Origin: Kangiella taiwanensis | GTDB lineage: Bacteria > Pseudomonadota > Gammaproteobacteria > Enterobacterales > Kangiellaceae | Assembly (NCBI RefSeq): GCF_020005165.1 | Contig: NZ_JAHCLT010000002.1 | Span: 372,001 to 436,000, forward strand | Length of the DNA stretch: 64,000 nt | Direction: 5' to 3' | In this document: piece after piece, positions 44,888-55,588 of the stretch | Layout: each line of letters begins with the position of its first letter | Numbering within the stretch: position 1 is the first letter of the stretch | Notes under the pieces: generated by a model | Seen by the model: the letters and a program-made list of their open reading frames with translations, nothing else | The model's database searches: none | What the model was told of the DNA's origin: nothing | Position numbers and translations under genes: made by a program

Positions 44888-47548
44888 GTGGCAAGTCCTG
44901 ATAAGTTTAATTACCTTCCAAAAGCAGCCGATTTGCTCAAAAAGAGCCAGTCGGCTGAAGGCCCTGATCGCCTTAAAGTCTATAAGAACTATCTCCAAGC
45001 AGGCTTAGACGCACTGACTAAACAGTTTCAAAAAGGCACCAGCATCATTCAGCTGTTGCGTGCACGCAGTGCTCTTATGGATCACATTCTAGTAACTAGC
45101 TGGTCACAGTTTTCGGTAAACACTGGTTCCACTCTAATCGCAGTTGGCGGTTATGGGCGTGAAGAGCTTCAGCCCTATTCTGATATTGATATCCTGGTGC
45201 TACTTAATGAGGAAAATGGTGGAGAGGAAGCTCCTGAACGTAATTTAGAGCTGGAGTCTTGGCTAGCCTTCCTATGGGACATTGGCTTAGAGGTTGGCCA
45301 TAGCGTACGAACGATTGATCAATGCGAATCTTTAGCACTAGAAGACATATCTGTCGCCACCAATTTAATTGAGTCACGTTTCTTGTGTGGCGATTTAGGG
45401 TTACTCAAAGATTTAAATTCTAGAATTAAACAACCAGACTTTTGGCCTTCCAGAAAGTTTTTTCGTGCAAAACTGGATGAGCAAACAGCACGACACATCA
45501 AATTTAAAGAAACGTCATTTAACCTTGAGCCCAATATCAAGTCGAACCCTGGTGGACTAAGAGACCTCCAAGTCATCCAATGGATAACTTTAAAACATTT
45601 TAAAAGTAGCAGCCTCCATGACTTAATCAAATATGGAATTTTCACTCGACGCGAATACCGTAGCTTGCTCAATGGCCAGCAATTTCTTCACCGAGTTCGC
45701 TTCGCGTTACATGTCCTCAGTGGGAAACGCGAAGACCGATTACTTTTCGAACATCAGAAAAAAGTTGCCGAATGGATGGGGTTTGAAGATCACGATAACA
45801 AACTGGCGGTAGAGCATCTAATGCAGCGATATTACCGCGCTGTGATGATAATTCGTAACCTCAATGAATTATTCCTGCAAATCTTTGAACAGGAATACTT
45901 GCAGAGCAACCAAGAGGTCGAGCGAATTGATCTTGATGATGACTTTTATCTTCACAATCAGCGTATTGGTATTAAACAACCCGACTTGTTTTTACGCAAG
46001 CCTCACGCCTTAATCAAAATATTTAGGCACATTGCTATCAATCCGGACATTATCCAAATTGAAGCAAAAACCATGCGTAAAATCCGTTCCAGCCAGCAAA
46101 TGGTTAACCGCAAATACCGACGCGACCCCATTAATGTCAGTTACTTCAAAGAATTCTTAGCGACAAAGCAACTCACGAGTCGCGGCTTCGCTTTAATGAA
46201 GCGAACCAATATTCTCGGCGCCATGATTCCAAAGTTTGCACAAATTGAAGGTCAGATGCAGTTCGACTTGTTTCATGCATATACCGTGGATGAACATACC
46301 TTATTTTTATTGCGCTACATCATTCGCTATAACAAACCTGAGTTTCAACATGAATTTCCATTGTGTCGAAAAATCATGAAAACTTTGGTTGATCCGACAC
46401 CACTATACTTAGCCGCTATTTTTCACGATATTGGCAAAGGTCGTGGCGGTGATCACTCAGAGCTTGGTGCTGTCGATGCGCTTGAGTATGCGACATCCAT
46501 TGGTCTAGAAAAGCATATTGCGGAGCTCATATCCTGGCTGGTAAAAAATCATTTGATCATGTCTTTAGTCGCACAGCGCAAAGACATTAGCGACCCTGAT
46601 GTTATCGAAAGCTTTGCCGATCGGATCCCTTCAATTTTACACTTAGAGCTTCTGTACGTTTTAACGGTATCCGACATTCGAGCCACGAATCCAACTTTGT
46701 GGAATTCATGGAAAGAGTCATTGTTAAAGGAACTGTTCTTAGCAACCAAGCACTACTTAACGCAGTCTACACCTCGCGCGAATCAAACCGAAATGATGGA
46801 AGACACTCGCCAACAGGTATTAGAACAGTTCACTAAAACAGGTGACTCGATTGAACCAGTTCGCGAATTACTAACCGAACTGGGCAATGATTACCTACTG
46901 CGCTACCACCCTGAGCAAATCATCTGGCAAACCGAGCAGTTATTGTCACAACCAGAGCTACCTTATGTGGCGATCAAAAACCACCGCTCTCAAGCTGGCA
47001 CCGAAGTTTTCATTGCTGTGGAAGATCAGCCTGACTTATTCGCTGCAATTACAGCTTTACTTAGCCAGAACCACTTGAACATCCAAGCTGCGACTCTTTT
47101 TACGTCACCCAAAGGATTGTGCTTGGATACGTTTATCGTGTTGGATGAACAGGGTCACCCTTTGTCGTATGAACAGCGTATTCAAGAAATTCAGGATAAC
47201 TTGATCGATGGTCTAACAGATATAGAAAGCCGCGGTGTTTCTGTTAGCCGAGCGGTCCCAACACGCTTGAAATATTTTACAGTTAAAACGCGCATCGAGT
47301 TTGTTAATAATCACACCAGTCCATTTACAACTCTTGAAATCACTGCGCTTGACCGCCCGGCCCTCTTAGCCAATATTGGGCAAGCATTCCGTGACTGTGA
47401 TATTGAAGTTCACTCCGCAAAAATTGTGACGCTGGGTGAACGCGTCGAAGATACCTTTACAATCAGTGATCGCGATAATCGCCCGATTACTGATAAAGCT
47501 AAGATTAAAGAAATTACACAACATCTTGAACAAGCGATTAACGCTTAA
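44888..47548 (+). CDS. glnD: bifunctional PII uridylyltransferase/uridylyl-removing enzyme
   Basis: Senses glutamine and modifies PII proteins to control nitrogen assimilation. The nucleotidyltransferase motif [15 protein letters not shown] is at 87-101, the HD domain for UMP removal has [17 protein letters not shown] near 515, and two C-terminal ACT domains bind glutamine. 886 aa, full length. A GTG start with AGGA upstream, 13 bp behind map. Confidence 0.97.
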   Translation: MASPDKFNYLPKAADLLKKSQSAEGPDRLKVYKNYLQAGLDALTKQFQKGTSIIQLLRARSALMDHILVTSWSQFSVNTGSTLIAVGGYGREELQPYSDIDILVLLNEENGGEEAPERNLELESWLAFLWDIGLEVGHSVRTIDQCESLALEDISVATNLIESRFLCGDLGLLKDLNSRIKQPDFWPSRKFFRAKLDEQTARHIKFKETSFNLEPNIKSNPGGLRDLQVIQWITLKHFKSSSLHDLIKYGIFTRREYRSLLNGQQFLHRVRFALHVLSGKREDRLLFEHQKKVAEWMGFEDHDNKLAVEHLMQRYYRAVMIIRNLNELFLQIFEQEYLQSNQEVERIDLDDDFYLHNQRIGIKQPDLFLRKPHALIKIFRHIAINPDIIQIEAKTMRKIRSSQQMVNRKYRRDPINVSYFKEFLATKQLTSRGFALMKRTNILGAMIPKFAQIEGQMQFDLFHAYTVDEHTLFLLRYIIRYNKPEFQHEFPLCRKIMKTLVDPTPLYLAAIFHDIGKGRGGDHSELGAVDALEYATSIGLEKHIAELISWLVKNHLIMSLVAQRKDISDPDVIESFADRIPSILHLELLYVLTVSDIRATNPTLWNSWKESLLKELFLATKHYLTQSTPRANQTEMMEDTRQQVLEQFTKTGDSIEPVRELLTELGNDYLLRYHPEQIIWQTEQLLSQPELPYVAIKNHRSQAGTEVFIAVEDQPDLFAAITALLSQNHLNIQAATLFTSPKGLCLDTFIVLDEQGHPLSYEQRIQEIQDNLIDGLTDIESRGVSVSRAVPTRLKYFTVKTRIEFVNNHTSPFTTLEITALDRPALLANIGQAFRDCDIEVHSAKIVTLGERVEDTFTISDRDNRPITDKAKIKEITQHLEQAINA

Positions 47549-47573
47549 CTCAAATCAAATTATAGGACCAACT

Positions 47574-48404
47574 ATGTCGTTACAAACAATCATTGAAGAA
47601 GCATTTGAAAACAGAGATACCTTATCGGTAAGTTCAGCACCAGCAGAAGTTAAAGAAGCTGTCACAGAAGCTCTTAACCTTCTTGACTCAGGTCAGGCCC
47701 GTGTTGCTGAGAAAAAAGATGGTGACTGGGTTGTTAATCAGTGGCTAAAAAAAGCGGTGTTACTTTCGTTCCGCTTAAATGACAATAAAGTCATCAACAC
47801 TGATTTAGCTCAGTTTTACGATAAAGTACCAATGAAATACCAAGGCATGTCAGAAGACGAGTTTAAGTCCGACGGCACTCGAGTAGTTCCACACGCCATT
47901 GCGCGTCACGGCTCATATATTGCCAAGAACGTCGTGCTTATGCCAAGTTACACAAACATCGGGGCTTACATTGACGAAGGTGCTATGGTCGATACTTGGG
48001 CAACCGTAGGATCGTGTGCTCAAATCGGTAAAAATGTACACCTATCTGGCGGTGCTGGTATTGGTGGCGTATTAGAGCCATTACAGGCAGGCCCAACAAT
48101 TATTGAAGATAACTGTTTCATCGGCGCACGCTCTGAAGTGGTCGAAGGCGTTATCGTAGAAGAAGGTGCTGTTTTGTCTATGGGCGTTTTCATTGGACAA
48201 AGCACTAAAATCTATAACCGTCTTACTGACGAAGTGACTTATGGTCGCGTCCCAGCCGGCTCAGTAGTCGTTCCAGGAAGCTTGCCATCAAAGTGTGGCA
48301 AATACAGTTTGAGCTGTGCGGTTATCGTTAAGCAGGTAGATGCCAAAACTCGCGCTAAGACAAGCGTCAATGAACTGCTACGTTTAGGCAAAGAGCAAGG
48401 TTAA
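47574..48404 (+). CDS. dapD: tetrahydrodipicolinate N-succinyltransferase
   Basis: Succinylates tetrahydrodipicolinate in the lysine/diaminopimelate pathway. The start is the ATG at 47574 (AGGA upstream; product [17 protein letters not shown]), giving 276 aa; the frame is open further upstream inside glnD. The centre is a left-handed beta-helix ([33 protein letters not shown]). It follows glnD by 25 bp. Confidence 0.98.
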   Translation: MSLQTIIEEAFENRDTLSVSSAPAEVKEAVTEALNLLDSGQARVAEKKDGDWVVNQWLKKAVLLSFRLNDNKVINTDLAQFYDKVPMKYQGMSEDEFKSDGTRVVPHAIARHGSYIAKNVVLMPSYTNIGAYIDEGAMVDTWATVGSCAQIGKNVHLSGGAGIGGVLEPLQAGPTIIEDNCFIGARSEVVEGVIVEEGAVLSMGVFIGQSTKIYNRLTDEVTYGRVPAGSVVVPGSLPSKCGKYSLSCAVIVKQVDAKTRAKTSVNELLRLGKEQG

Positions 48405-48418
48405 GGCTAGGTGTTAAT

Positions 48419-48763
48419 ATGGTAAAAATTTACGGCATTCCAAATTGTGACACTGTCAGAAAAGCAGTTAAGTGGCTTGAGGCAGAAGGCATTGAGCATG
48501 AATTCATTGACTACCGCAAAAACCCACTCGATCGCTCAACGCTAGAAGCTTGGGATCAAGCGATTGGCTGGGAAAAACTTTTGAATAAAAGAAGTACTGC
48601 GTGGCGTCCTCTTGATCAGCATGTAAAAGACAATATTGATCGTGAGTCTGCGATTGACCTGATGAAAGACAAAGTAACCTTAATTAAACGTCCTGTCTTA
48701 GTCACAGACAGTGAGGTTCACTTAAGCTTTAAACCCGAGCAGTACCAATCCATTTTTAGTTAA
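48419..48763 (+). CDS. yffB: ArsC/Spx-family protein YffB
   Basis: Small thioredoxin-like protein (114 aa) of the ArsC/Spx family: [19 protein letters not shown] with a single Cys10 and the conserved RPVLV strand (KRPVLVTD). It is commonly found beside dapE, as here. No arsenate reductase activity should be assumed; GSH-dependent thiol chemistry has been suggested for YffB. Confidence 0.93.
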   Translation: MVKIYGIPNCDTVRKAVKWLEAEGIEHEFIDYRKNPLDRSTLEAWDQAIGWEKLLNKRSTAWRPLDQHVKDNIDRESAIDLMKDKVTLIKRPVLVTDSEVHLSFKPEQYQSIFS

Positions 48764-48771
48764 GGCCTTTT

Positions 48772-49914
48772 ATGAGCACTGATGTTCTTGAGTTAAGCAA
48801 AAACCTAATTAATCGTGAATCTGTCACCCCAGAAGATGCTGGCTGCCAAAAATACATGATGGAGCTATTAAGCCAGCAAGGGTTCAATCACGAAATTATG
48901 GACTTTGAAGACACGCAAAATTTTTGGTCTATGCGCCAAGGAAAAACTCAAGGACCTGTGTTTGTATTTGCTGGCCACACCGATGTAGTTCCAGCTGGCA
49001 ATCTCGAAGACTGGCATACACCACCCTTTGAGGCGACGGAAAAAGACGGTTACTTATTCGGTCGCGGTGCAGCCGATATGAAAGGCAGTCTTGCCGCTAT
49101 GTTAGCCGCAACACAGCGCTTTGTAACTGACCATCCAGCACACAAAGGCTCCATCGCATACCTCATCACTAGCGATGAAGAAGGTCCATTTATTAATGGT
49201 ACCGTACGTGTGGTAGAAGAATTGATGAAACGGGGCCAAGCAATTGATTATTGTGTTGTGGGTGAACCGTCAAGTACAGCTCAGCTTGGTGACGTCATTA
49301 AAAATGGACGTCGCGGTTCATTAACCGGATTCTTAAAAGTGTTAGGCACACAAGGTCACGTCGCCTACCCGCACCTTGCAGATAATGCCATTCATAAATC
49401 GTATCAAGCGCTTCATGCTCTAGCCGAAGAACACTGGGATGATGGCAATGAGTTCTTCCCACCGACGAGCTTCCAGATTGCTATTGAGAACGCAGGAACC
49501 GCGACCAATGTTATTCCCGGGGAAAAATATGTTGAGTTCAATTTTCGGTATTCCACAGAGTCTAGCGCTGAAGGCCTAAAACAACGCGTTATTGATATTC
49601 TAGACAGCCACCAATTAGACTACGAGCTTAACTGGAAACTTAATGGCGAACCCTTTTTAACACCAGAAGGAAATTTGCTGACTGCTGCAAAGAATGTGAT
49701 TAAAGAGACTTGTAATATAGAGACTCAAGCATTGACCAGTGGAGGCACCTCTGATGGTCGCTTTATCGCAAAAACCGGTGCGGAAGTGGTCGAGATTGGT
49801 CCTGTGAATAAAACCATTCACCAAATAAATGAGTGTGTGAACATCAATGACTTAAGAAAGTTGGTTGATATTTACTATGGTGTACTTAAACACCTACTTG
49901 CTAACGAACAGTAA
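48772..49914 (+). CDS. dapE: succinyl-diaminopimelate desuccinylase
   Basis: Zinc M20 hydrolase that removes succinate from N-succinyl-LL-diaminopimelate. Metal and catalytic residues lie in [33 protein letters not shown] (the general base Glu), VVGEPSS and [12 protein letters not shown]. 380 aa. It lies 8 bp after yffB and with dapD completes two steps of the pathway. Confidence 0.97.
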   Translation: MSTDVLELSKNLINRESVTPEDAGCQKYMMELLSQQGFNHEIMDFEDTQNFWSMRQGKTQGPVFVFAGHTDVVPAGNLEDWHTPPFEATEKDGYLFGRGAADMKGSLAAMLAATQRFVTDHPAHKGSIAYLITSDEEGPFINGTVRVVEELMKRGQAIDYCVVGEPSSTAQLGDVIKNGRRGSLTGFLKVLGTQGHVAYPHLADNAIHKSYQALHALAEEHWDDGNEFFPPTSFQIAIENAGTATNVIPGEKYVEFNFRYSTESSAEGLKQRVIDILDSHQLDYELNWKLNGEPFLTPEGNLLTAAKNVIKETCNIETQALTSGGTSDGRFIAKTGAEVVEIGPVNKTIHQINECVNINDLRKLVDIYYGVLKHLLANEQ

Positions 49915-49917
49915 ATT

Positions 49918-50631
49918 ATGATGCCTGATAATTCTATGATGACACCAGAACAGCTGATTGGCCTTAACCAAGATCATCTAATCAACATCGAAAACAATAG
50001 TGAACTGCTTGGACAAACTTTTCAGTGTCACCATGAAGTTTTAATTCCCATCGCAAAGTTAATTCGTCAGTCAGAGATGGATGGCGTACCGCTACGTATT
50101 GTCAGCAGTTACAGAAGCTTTGAGAGACAAGCTGAAATCTGGAACAACAAGTTTAACAATGACGTGGAATTGAATTTACGAGATGGCACTACAGTTCAGT
50201 CCTTTGAGCTTACGCCACAAGAGCGCGTTAACGCTATTTTGCATTACTCAGCGATCCCAGGAACCAGTCGTCACCACTGGGGAACAGATTTTGATGTGTT
50301 TGACGCAGCGTCTATTGATCAAGGTTATGAGGTTAAGCTGACTCAAGAAGAGTTTGACGAAGGTGGCCCTTGTTCTAATCTTGACGAGTGGCTAGATTAT
50401 AACTTAGAAAAGTTCGGTTTTTTTAAACCTTATCGAGAAGATAAAGGAGGCGTTGCTTGCGAGCCTTGGCATATCAGCTATAAGCCCATTGCTGATAAAG
50501 CACTAGAAGAGTTCCCTGTTGAGTTCTTAAAAGATATTTTGAGACAAAAAGATATTGGTGGGAAAGACCATATTACCTCTCGCTTAGAAAGCTTAGCTAG
50601 AAAGTACGTTTATACCATTTGTTCTGAATAA
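49918..50631 (+). CDS. M15 family peptidase (VanY/D-Ala-D-Ala carboxypeptidase-like)
   Basis: Zinc peptidase domain with SSYRSFERQAEIW, then SRHHWGTDFDVF (ligands H119 and D126) and EPWHISYKP (general base E182, ligand H185), the M15B/VanY pattern. No signal peptide is evident, so its target, presumably peptidoglycan stems, is puzzling for a cytoplasmic protein; it could act in recycling or be exported otherwise. 237 aa, 3 bp after dapE. Confidence 0.88.
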   Translation: MMPDNSMMTPEQLIGLNQDHLINIENNSELLGQTFQCHHEVLIPIAKLIRQSEMDGVPLRIVSSYRSFERQAEIWNNKFNNDVELNLRDGTTVQSFELTPQERVNAILHYSAIPGTSRHHWGTDFDVFDAASIDQGYEVKLTQEEFDEGGPCSNLDEWLDYNLEKFGFFKPYREDKGGVACEPWHISYKPIADKALEEFPVEFLKDILRQKDIGGKDHITSRLESLARKYVYTICSE

Positions 50632-50641
50632 AGGAGTTTAT

Positions 50642-50782
50642 ATGTGGGAAGCCATACTGATCACGTTACTGATTTTCGCGATTATTGGCGCGACTTTATT
50701 CGTCTTGAAAAGAAACAATAAATTTAAAGTTCCTAAAGGCGTTAAACCTCAGCCTTACAAAGACGACGAAGACGATTACTAA
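50642..50782 (+). CDS. DUF2897-like small membrane protein (46 aa)
   Basis: A 46-codon ORF with AGGAG 6 nt before the ATG. One membrane helix (MWEAILITLLIFAIIGATLF) is followed by a basic stretch and an acidic end (KDDEDDY). The pattern fits DUF2897. It lies 10 bp after the M15 gene and is the last plus-strand gene of this operon. Function unknown. Confidence 0.75.
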   Translation: MWEAILITLLIFAIIGATLFVLKRNNKFKVPKGVKPQPYKDDEDDY

Positions 50783-50786
50783 TCGC

Positions 50787-51527
50787 CTATTTCTCTAGAA
50801 AACTTTTGAAGATTGCTTTAGCTTCTGCGCTACCAAGTAACTCAGAAAAGCTCCGGGCTTCACGCTCGATTGCCTTACTGACGAGGCCCGAATTAGAGCG
50901 AATGAGCTGACGACTAACCCTTAAAGCGTGGGCTGGTTTAGAGGCCAGTTTTTCTGCTTTTTGTTGCGCTATTTCAATATAATTATCAACACCAACAATA
51001 TCGTTAATAATCCCCAGCTTTTCAGCCTTTTGCGCATCAAAAGGCTCTGCCAATAACAAGAGCTCAGCAGCTCTGACATAACCCAGTTGGCGCGGTAGTA
51101 AATAGCTTGAGCCAGCTTCAGGACACAGTCCTAAATCAACAAAAGGCAAACTGAAGTAAGTTTGATCGGTCGCGTAAACTAGATCGCAGTGTAATAGGAG
51201 TGTCGTCCCGATACCCACAGCAGGACCAGAAACAGCGGCAACCATCGGCTTATCAAAATTCGACACTTCATGTAAGAACTTCATGACAGGTGTGCCTTCT
51301 TCTAATACCGGCTCTGCTAAAAAGTCCGCGATGTCATTGCCTGCGCAAAAGCAACCTTCGCTTCCTTTAAATAGCACCACATTAACATCATCATCTTTCT
51401 TGGCCTGAGCCAATATAGACGACATGGCACGATACATATCCGATGTCAGCGCATTTTTCTTATCTGCGCGATGAAACTCAATGTGTAAGACGTGATTAAT
51501 AACTTGGGAAGTTACTAACTCGGACAT
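50787..51527 (-). CDS. enoyl-CoA hydratase/isomerase family protein
   Basis: Crotonase fold, 246 aa. The oxyanion-hole and CoA-binding segments are CFCAGNDIADF and KPMVAAVSGPAVGIGTTLLLHCDL; the catalytic region is LPFVDLGLCPEAGSSYLLPR, with the Glu of PEAGS. Probably hydration or isomerisation in fatty-acid breakdown. Downstream of the M28 peptidase gene on the same strand. Confidence 0.92.
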   Translation of the reverse strand: MSELVTSQVINHVLHIEFHRADKKNALTSDMYRAMSSILAQAKKDDDVNVVLFKGSEGCFCAGNDIADFLAEPVLEEGTPVMKFLHEVSNFDKPMVAAVSGPAVGIGTTLLLHCDLVYATDQTYFSLPFVDLGLCPEAGSSYLLPRQLGYVRAAELLLLAEPFDAQKAEKLGIINDIVGVDNYIEIAQQKAEKLASKPAHALRVSRQLIRSNSGLVSKAIEREARSFSELLGSAEAKAIFKSFLEK

Positions 51528-51592
51528 GCTGACCTCTGCTTTTGTCTATGAACGAAAACCAAAAGATAACACATCCGAGCAGATAGATTCAT

Positions 51593-53005
51593 CTATTTTT
51601 GGTGAAACCCAGTACCAAAATCACCATTCATCTGAGCAGATAAATAGGCAAAGATCACATAAGCCGCTGTATTCTGACGTAGCGCCTCTGGATCAATTTT
51701 ATCCAGGGTATCATTCGGCGTGTGGTGGTAATCAAAGTAGTCAGTACCATCTTGACGTAAGGAAAACACCGAAATACCTTTACCACGCAGAGGAATTAAG
51801 TCTGGTCCTCCCCCTGCTTGGTTATTGCCGTAGCTGATACCAAGAGGTTCCATTACCTCAGCCATCTGCTTAACTGCAGGTATAGCTTCAGGCTTCACCT
51901 TCGAGTCAATCCGCCAAATTTTCCCCGCTCCAAAGTCAGATTCAGCCGCCGTGATGATATTTTTGATATGATCTTTATGGGCCTCAGCGTAAGCTTTACC
52001 ACCTACAAGACCTTGCTCTTCGTTGGCAAACATAATCACACGAATAGAACGTTTCGGGCGCTCGGGTAAGCCTAAGATCAACTTCGCTGCCGCTGTAGTA
52101 ATGCCAATACCAGCACCATCATCAAGCGCGCCAGTACCCAAATCCCAAGAGTCGAGGTGAGCGCCTATGATGACGTACTCTTCTGGCTTTTCGCTCCCTG
52201 TAACCTCTCCAATGACATTATGACTCGTATATTCTCCACCTTGCTTCGCACCGATAGTCATTTTCACGGTTACGGGCTTACCACGACGGATCATATTCTC
52301 CAGCAAGTCCGCATCTGGTGCTGATAGCGCTGCGGCTGGAATTTTCTTGATGCCTTCGTCATAACGCATCATGCCAGTATGCGCCATTCGGTCACTGTCA
52401 GTACCAATCGAGCGAATCAATATACCAACCGCACCTTTTGCAGCGGCCTGTGAAGCACCCTGACCTCGTGCAGCCACCGCTGGGCCATAGCCAGATCCGT
52501 CACGAGCGCGCTCCATTCGGTTCTTAATAAAAACGATCTTGCCTTCAGCAATACCCTCGGGGGCATTTTTCAAAGCATCCAGATCATCAAACTGAATAAT
52601 TTCCGCTGACAAACCGTCTTCAGGTGTAGCCACACTAAAGCCAAGCGCTGTGATGACTAGTGGCTGCGGATAAGGTGCGATGACTTCCGCCATTTCAACT
52701 CCGCGCTTCCAAGTCGTGAAGGTCACAGGCTCAGTCCATACTTTGTCAAATCCAAGCTCTTTTAACTTAGCCACTCCCCACTTGACCGCGGCCGCATCAC
52801 CTGGCGTGCCAGCCATGCGCGGGCCAACCTCTGTTGTGAGTGACTCAACGATTTCATAATCTAATGAGCTATTTAACGCTTGGTCGCGCAATTCTGCGGC
52901 AACCTTAAGGTCAGCTTCATCGAAGCTTGGAGCTTGTTTGGCCATCGCGCTAACACTTAATAGGCATGACGCCACTAGCGCCAAAGGGAGATATTTCAAT
53001 GTCAT
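51593..53005 (-). CDS. exported M28 family metallopeptidase (carboxypeptidase Q-like)
   Basis: A signal peptide (1-22, ends AMA) is followed by a di-zinc M28 exopeptidase with a PA domain inserted at about 110-265. Metal ligands and catalytic residues are in IIGAHLDSWDLGTGALDDGAG (His, Asp), FANEEQGLVGG (two Glu), AESDFGAG (Asp) and DYHHTPNDT (His). It probably degrades peptides in the periplasm or outside. 470 aa. Confidence 0.93.
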   Translation of the reverse strand: MTLKYLPLALVASCLLSVSAMAKQAPSFDEADLKVAAELRDQALNSSLDYEIVESLTTEVGPRMAGTPGDAAAVKWGVAKLKELGFDKVWTEPVTFTTWKRGVEMAEVIAPYPQPLVITALGFSVATPEDGLSAEIIQFDDLDALKNAPEGIAEGKIVFIKNRMERARDGSGYGPAVAARGQGASQAAAKGAVGILIRSIGTDSDRMAHTGMMRYDEGIKKIPAAALSAPDADLLENMIRRGKPVTVKMTIGAKQGGEYTSHNVIGEVTGSEKPEEYVIIGAHLDSWDLGTGALDDGAGIGITTAAAKLILGLPERPKRSIRVIMFANEEQGLVGGKAYAEAHKDHIKNIITAAESDFGAGKIWRIDSKVKPEAIPAVKQMAEVMEPLGISYGNNQAGGGPDLIPLRGKGISVFSLRQDGTDYFDYHHTPNDTLDKIDPEALRQNTAAYVIFAYLSAQMNGDFGTGFHQK

Positions 53006-53127
53006 AGCAATCTCTTTGAAGTTGTTGATTCGTTATTTATGCTTCACTCGACAATGATATTCACTCTAGATTGACAGGCCCAACCACCAAAGCTAGAGTA
53101 ACTAAAAGGCACTCTCGAGGAAAAATC

Positions 53128-53607
53128 ATGTCTACCATATACGATTACTCAGCAGTTTTAAATAACGGGCAAGAAGTTTCGCTGAAGGACTACCAAGGAA
53201 AAGTGTTACTGATTGTAAACACTGCCAGCGCATGCGGCTTCACACCACAATATGAAGGCCTAGAAAAACTGTATCAAGAGTTCCAGGGGCAAGGCTTGGA
53301 AATCTTAGCCTTCCCATGCAACCAGTTTGGCAAACAAGAGTCGGGCACCAATGAGGACATCAAAGATTTTTGTGACCTTAACTTTAATATCTCTTTTCCT
53401 TTGTTTCAAAAGGTTGATGTCAATGGAGATTCAGCTCACCCGCTTTACCAACACCTGAAAAAAGAAGCGACAGGTTTCTTAGGCTCTCAAAAAATAAAAT
53501 GGAACTTCACTAAGTTTCTTGTCGACAAAAACGGCAAAGTGGTCGATAGGTTCGGCTCTGTGTCGAAGCCAGAAGCTTTAAAAAACAATATCAGGAAACT
53601 ACTCTAA
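53128..53607 (+). CDS. glutathione peroxidase family protein (Cys type)
   Basis: Thiol peroxidase of the GPx/BtuE family. The start is the ATG at 53128 (GAGG upstream), 159 aa. The peroxidatic Cys36 lies in NTASACGFTPQYEGL, the resolving Cys is in FPCNQFGKQE and the conserved Trp is in IKWNFTKFLVD. Cytoplasmic. It is translationally coupled to the following SDR gene (TAATG). Confidence 0.95.
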   Translation: MSTIYDYSAVLNNGQEVSLKDYQGKVLLIVNTASACGFTPQYEGLEKLYQEFQGQGLEILAFPCNQFGKQESGTNEDIKDFCDLNFNISFPLFQKVDVNGDSAHPLYQHLKKEATGFLGSQKIKWNFTKFLVDKNGKVVDRFGSVSKPEALKNNIRKLL

Positions 53608-54437
53608 TGCCGAGCTTAAAAAACAAAGTCATCATCATCACTGGCGCCAGCCGTGGCATTGGTCGTTCGATGGCATTACGCTTCGCCCAAGAAGGTGCAA
53701 CCATCGTTATCGCCGCGAAATCGGATAAGCCCCATCCGAAATTACCAGGTACGATTCACACGGTTGCCAAAGAAGTCGAAGACGCTGGCGGAGAGGCTAT
53801 CCCCGTGGCGCTAGATGTCCGCAAAGAGCTGCAAATCAAAAAACTGTGCGACCAAATAGGCGAAAAATTCGGTCGTATCGATGCAGTCATCAATAACGCA
53901 GGAGCCATCAGCCTAACCACGGTTGAAAACACCTCACCAAAGCGATACGACTTAATGCAGCAAATCAACTCGCGTGCGGTCTACTGTTTTGGTCACTATG
54001 CACTGCCCTATTTAAAACAATCAGACAACCCACATATCCTTAGCCTGTCCCCACCAGTCAATTTATCTCCTAAGTGGGTGAAAGATTTTAGCCCTTACAC
54101 CTTATCTAAATGCGGCATGAGTATTCTCAGTAAAGGTATGGCAGAAGAGTTTAAAGAATATGGTGTTGCTGTGAACACGCTATGGCCACAAACTTACATT
54201 GCTACCGCCGCAATTGAGTTCGCGGTAGGTGACAAAGATACTTTGAACTACGCCAGAAAGCCTGAAATTATGGCTGATGCGGCTCATGTAATATTGACTC
54301 ATCCAAGTCGAAACTACACTGGGCTGTGGTTGATTGATGAGGAAGTGCTGAAAGCCGCTAAAGTCAGCGACTTTAGCCAATACGCTTATAATCCAGAGTA
54401 TGAAGACAAGATCCAAAAAGACTTGTTTCTTGACTAA
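53607..54437 (+). CDS. short-chain dehydrogenase, HSDL2-like
   Basis: Classical SDR: the NAD(P) motif TGASRGIGR, NNAG in INNAGAIS and the catalytic YTLSKCG (Tyr and Lys three apart). The pattern SPPVNLSPKW and the C-terminal GLWLIDEEVL are as in HSDL2-type SDRs, associated with lipid metabolism. 276 aa. Its ATG overlaps the GPx stop by 1 nt. Confidence 0.92.
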   Translation: MPSLKNKVIIITGASRGIGRSMALRFAQEGATIVIAAKSDKPHPKLPGTIHTVAKEVEDAGGEAIPVALDVRKELQIKKLCDQIGEKFGRIDAVINNAGAISLTTVENTSPKRYDLMQQINSRAVYCFGHYALPYLKQSDNPHILSLSPPVNLSPKWVKDFSPYTLSKCGMSILSKGMAEEFKEYGVAVNTLWPQTYIATAAIEFAVGDKDTLNYARKPEIMADAAHVILTHPSRNYTGLWLIDEEVLKAAKVSDFSQYAYNPEYEDKIQKDLFLD

Positions 54438-55157
54438 TCAAAGTACTTGGCTTATTTGGTTAGCAACATCATCATAAAAAATTAAGGCTGCTATTAGAGC
54501 GAAGATAATGGCAATGATCCCTACTCTGCCGCTTGGCTGACGCTCCACAACAGGAACATTATCGTAGTCCAGCGTCACCGGCTCATCCTCATAAGGTAAG
54601 TCAGGTGGCTCGATGCCCAAGTCTTCTGACTCGTCTCGTGATAAAACACCATCAGATAGGTTTTCCTCGACTTCCTTAATCGCCACTATTTCTGGGGAGT
54701 TTGAGGATAATAGAATGTAGTTAATACGCTCTTGAGTGGTTTCGTAGTCGATCTCGACGGTTACACCGTCATAACGCCAGCAATAAGTCCCCTGATAACG
54801 ATTTTCCTCATAATCCTTCCCCAAGACCTTGGCAATATCATCAAAGCGGCTCGCTAAACGAATAGGGCCTACAATATTGCCAATCACTTGGTCGTCACTG
54901 GCGTTATGATTCGCAATGGAAATGCTGCTTAGAATAAAGTCTTTGGCTTGCTGGGTGACTTCTGACTTTGGTGATAAACATTTTACAAACTCAAGCTCTA
55001 AAGCTGAATCATACAGCTCTAAACTTGCGGAGGTCGTGGCACGCCCATTGTAGATATCAACAGCACTCCAGCTGGTTTGATGCTTATGAAAAAACTGCTT
55101 AACTTCCGGGCTGTCGGCTCTCTCGCCGACCAAAGATAGGTAATTCTGACTAACCAT
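54438..55157 (-). CDS. hypothetical tail-anchored protein (239 aa)
   Basis: No family recognised. The N-terminal about 150 residues look globular (ends near YQGTYCWRYDGVTVEIDYET). An acidic linker follows at about 160-210 with many Asp, Glu and Pro. A single hydrophobic segment closes the protein (VGIIAIIFALIAALIFYDD, 213-231). The bulk is expected in the cytoplasm. It lies between the SDR gene (convergent) and acpS on the same strand. Confidence 0.65.
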   Translation of the reverse strand: MVSQNYLSLVGERADSPEVKQFFHKHQTSWSAVDIYNGRATTSASLELYDSALELEFVKCLSPKSEVTQQAKDFILSSISIANHNASDDQVIGNIVGPIRLASRFDDIAKVLGKDYEENRYQGTYCWRYDGVTVEIDYETTQERINYILLSSNSPEIVAIKEVEENLSDGVLSRDESEDLGIEPPDLPYEDEPVTLDYDNVPVVERQPSGRVGIIAIIFALIAALIFYDDVANQISQVL

Positions 55158-55186
55158 AATAACCTTTGAGCTTTACTCCTTTAATG

Positions 55187-55588
55187 TTAGGACTTCGTGG
55201 ATAAGGCTTCCTTTTCAGCTATAACGAAAGCAACCGCCGAATCTTTTTCATCACTGATACTCAAGTGGACAGCTGCAACACCCTGCTCCCTCGCCCATAC
55301 TTTTGCATGAGAGTGTAGCGTTACTTGGGGCTTACCGAGCTCATCATTGCTTATTTCTAAATGCTTAAAATCGATGCCCTTTCGCATGCCTGTGCCTAAA
55401 GCTTTACTGATAGCTTCTTTCGCAGCAAAACGTTTCGCCAGAAAAGCGACCTTATTGTTCTTAGCGCTATAGAGCTCAAGTTCCGTAGCACACAAGATCC
55501 GCTCAGCGAACTTATCACCATGGCGCTCCAATGAGCGCTCTAGGCGATCAAACTTAACAATGTCAGTACCTACGCCAAATATGGCCAT
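55187..55588 (-). CDS. acpS: holo-[acyl-carrier-protein] synthase
   Basis: Moves 4'-phosphopantetheine from CoA to apo-ACP. The magnesium site is D8 in [11 protein letters not shown] and the Glu in [15 protein letters not shown]. 133 aa. Overlaps the pdxJ end by 19 nt, in the conserved pdxJ-acpS pair. Confidence 0.97.
   Translation of the reverse strand: MAIFGVGTDIVKFDRLERSLERHGDKFAERILCATELELYSAKNNKVAFLAKRFAAKEAISKALGTGMRKGIDFKHLEISNDELGKPQVTLHSHAKVWAREQGVAAVHLSISDEKDSAVAFVIAEKEALSTKS

Noticed and set aside
47436-47573. Upstream extension of dapD inside glnD
   Set aside because: It is the shadow of glnD in another frame. DapD proteins begin at [11 protein letters not shown], and the ribosome site lies before 47574.
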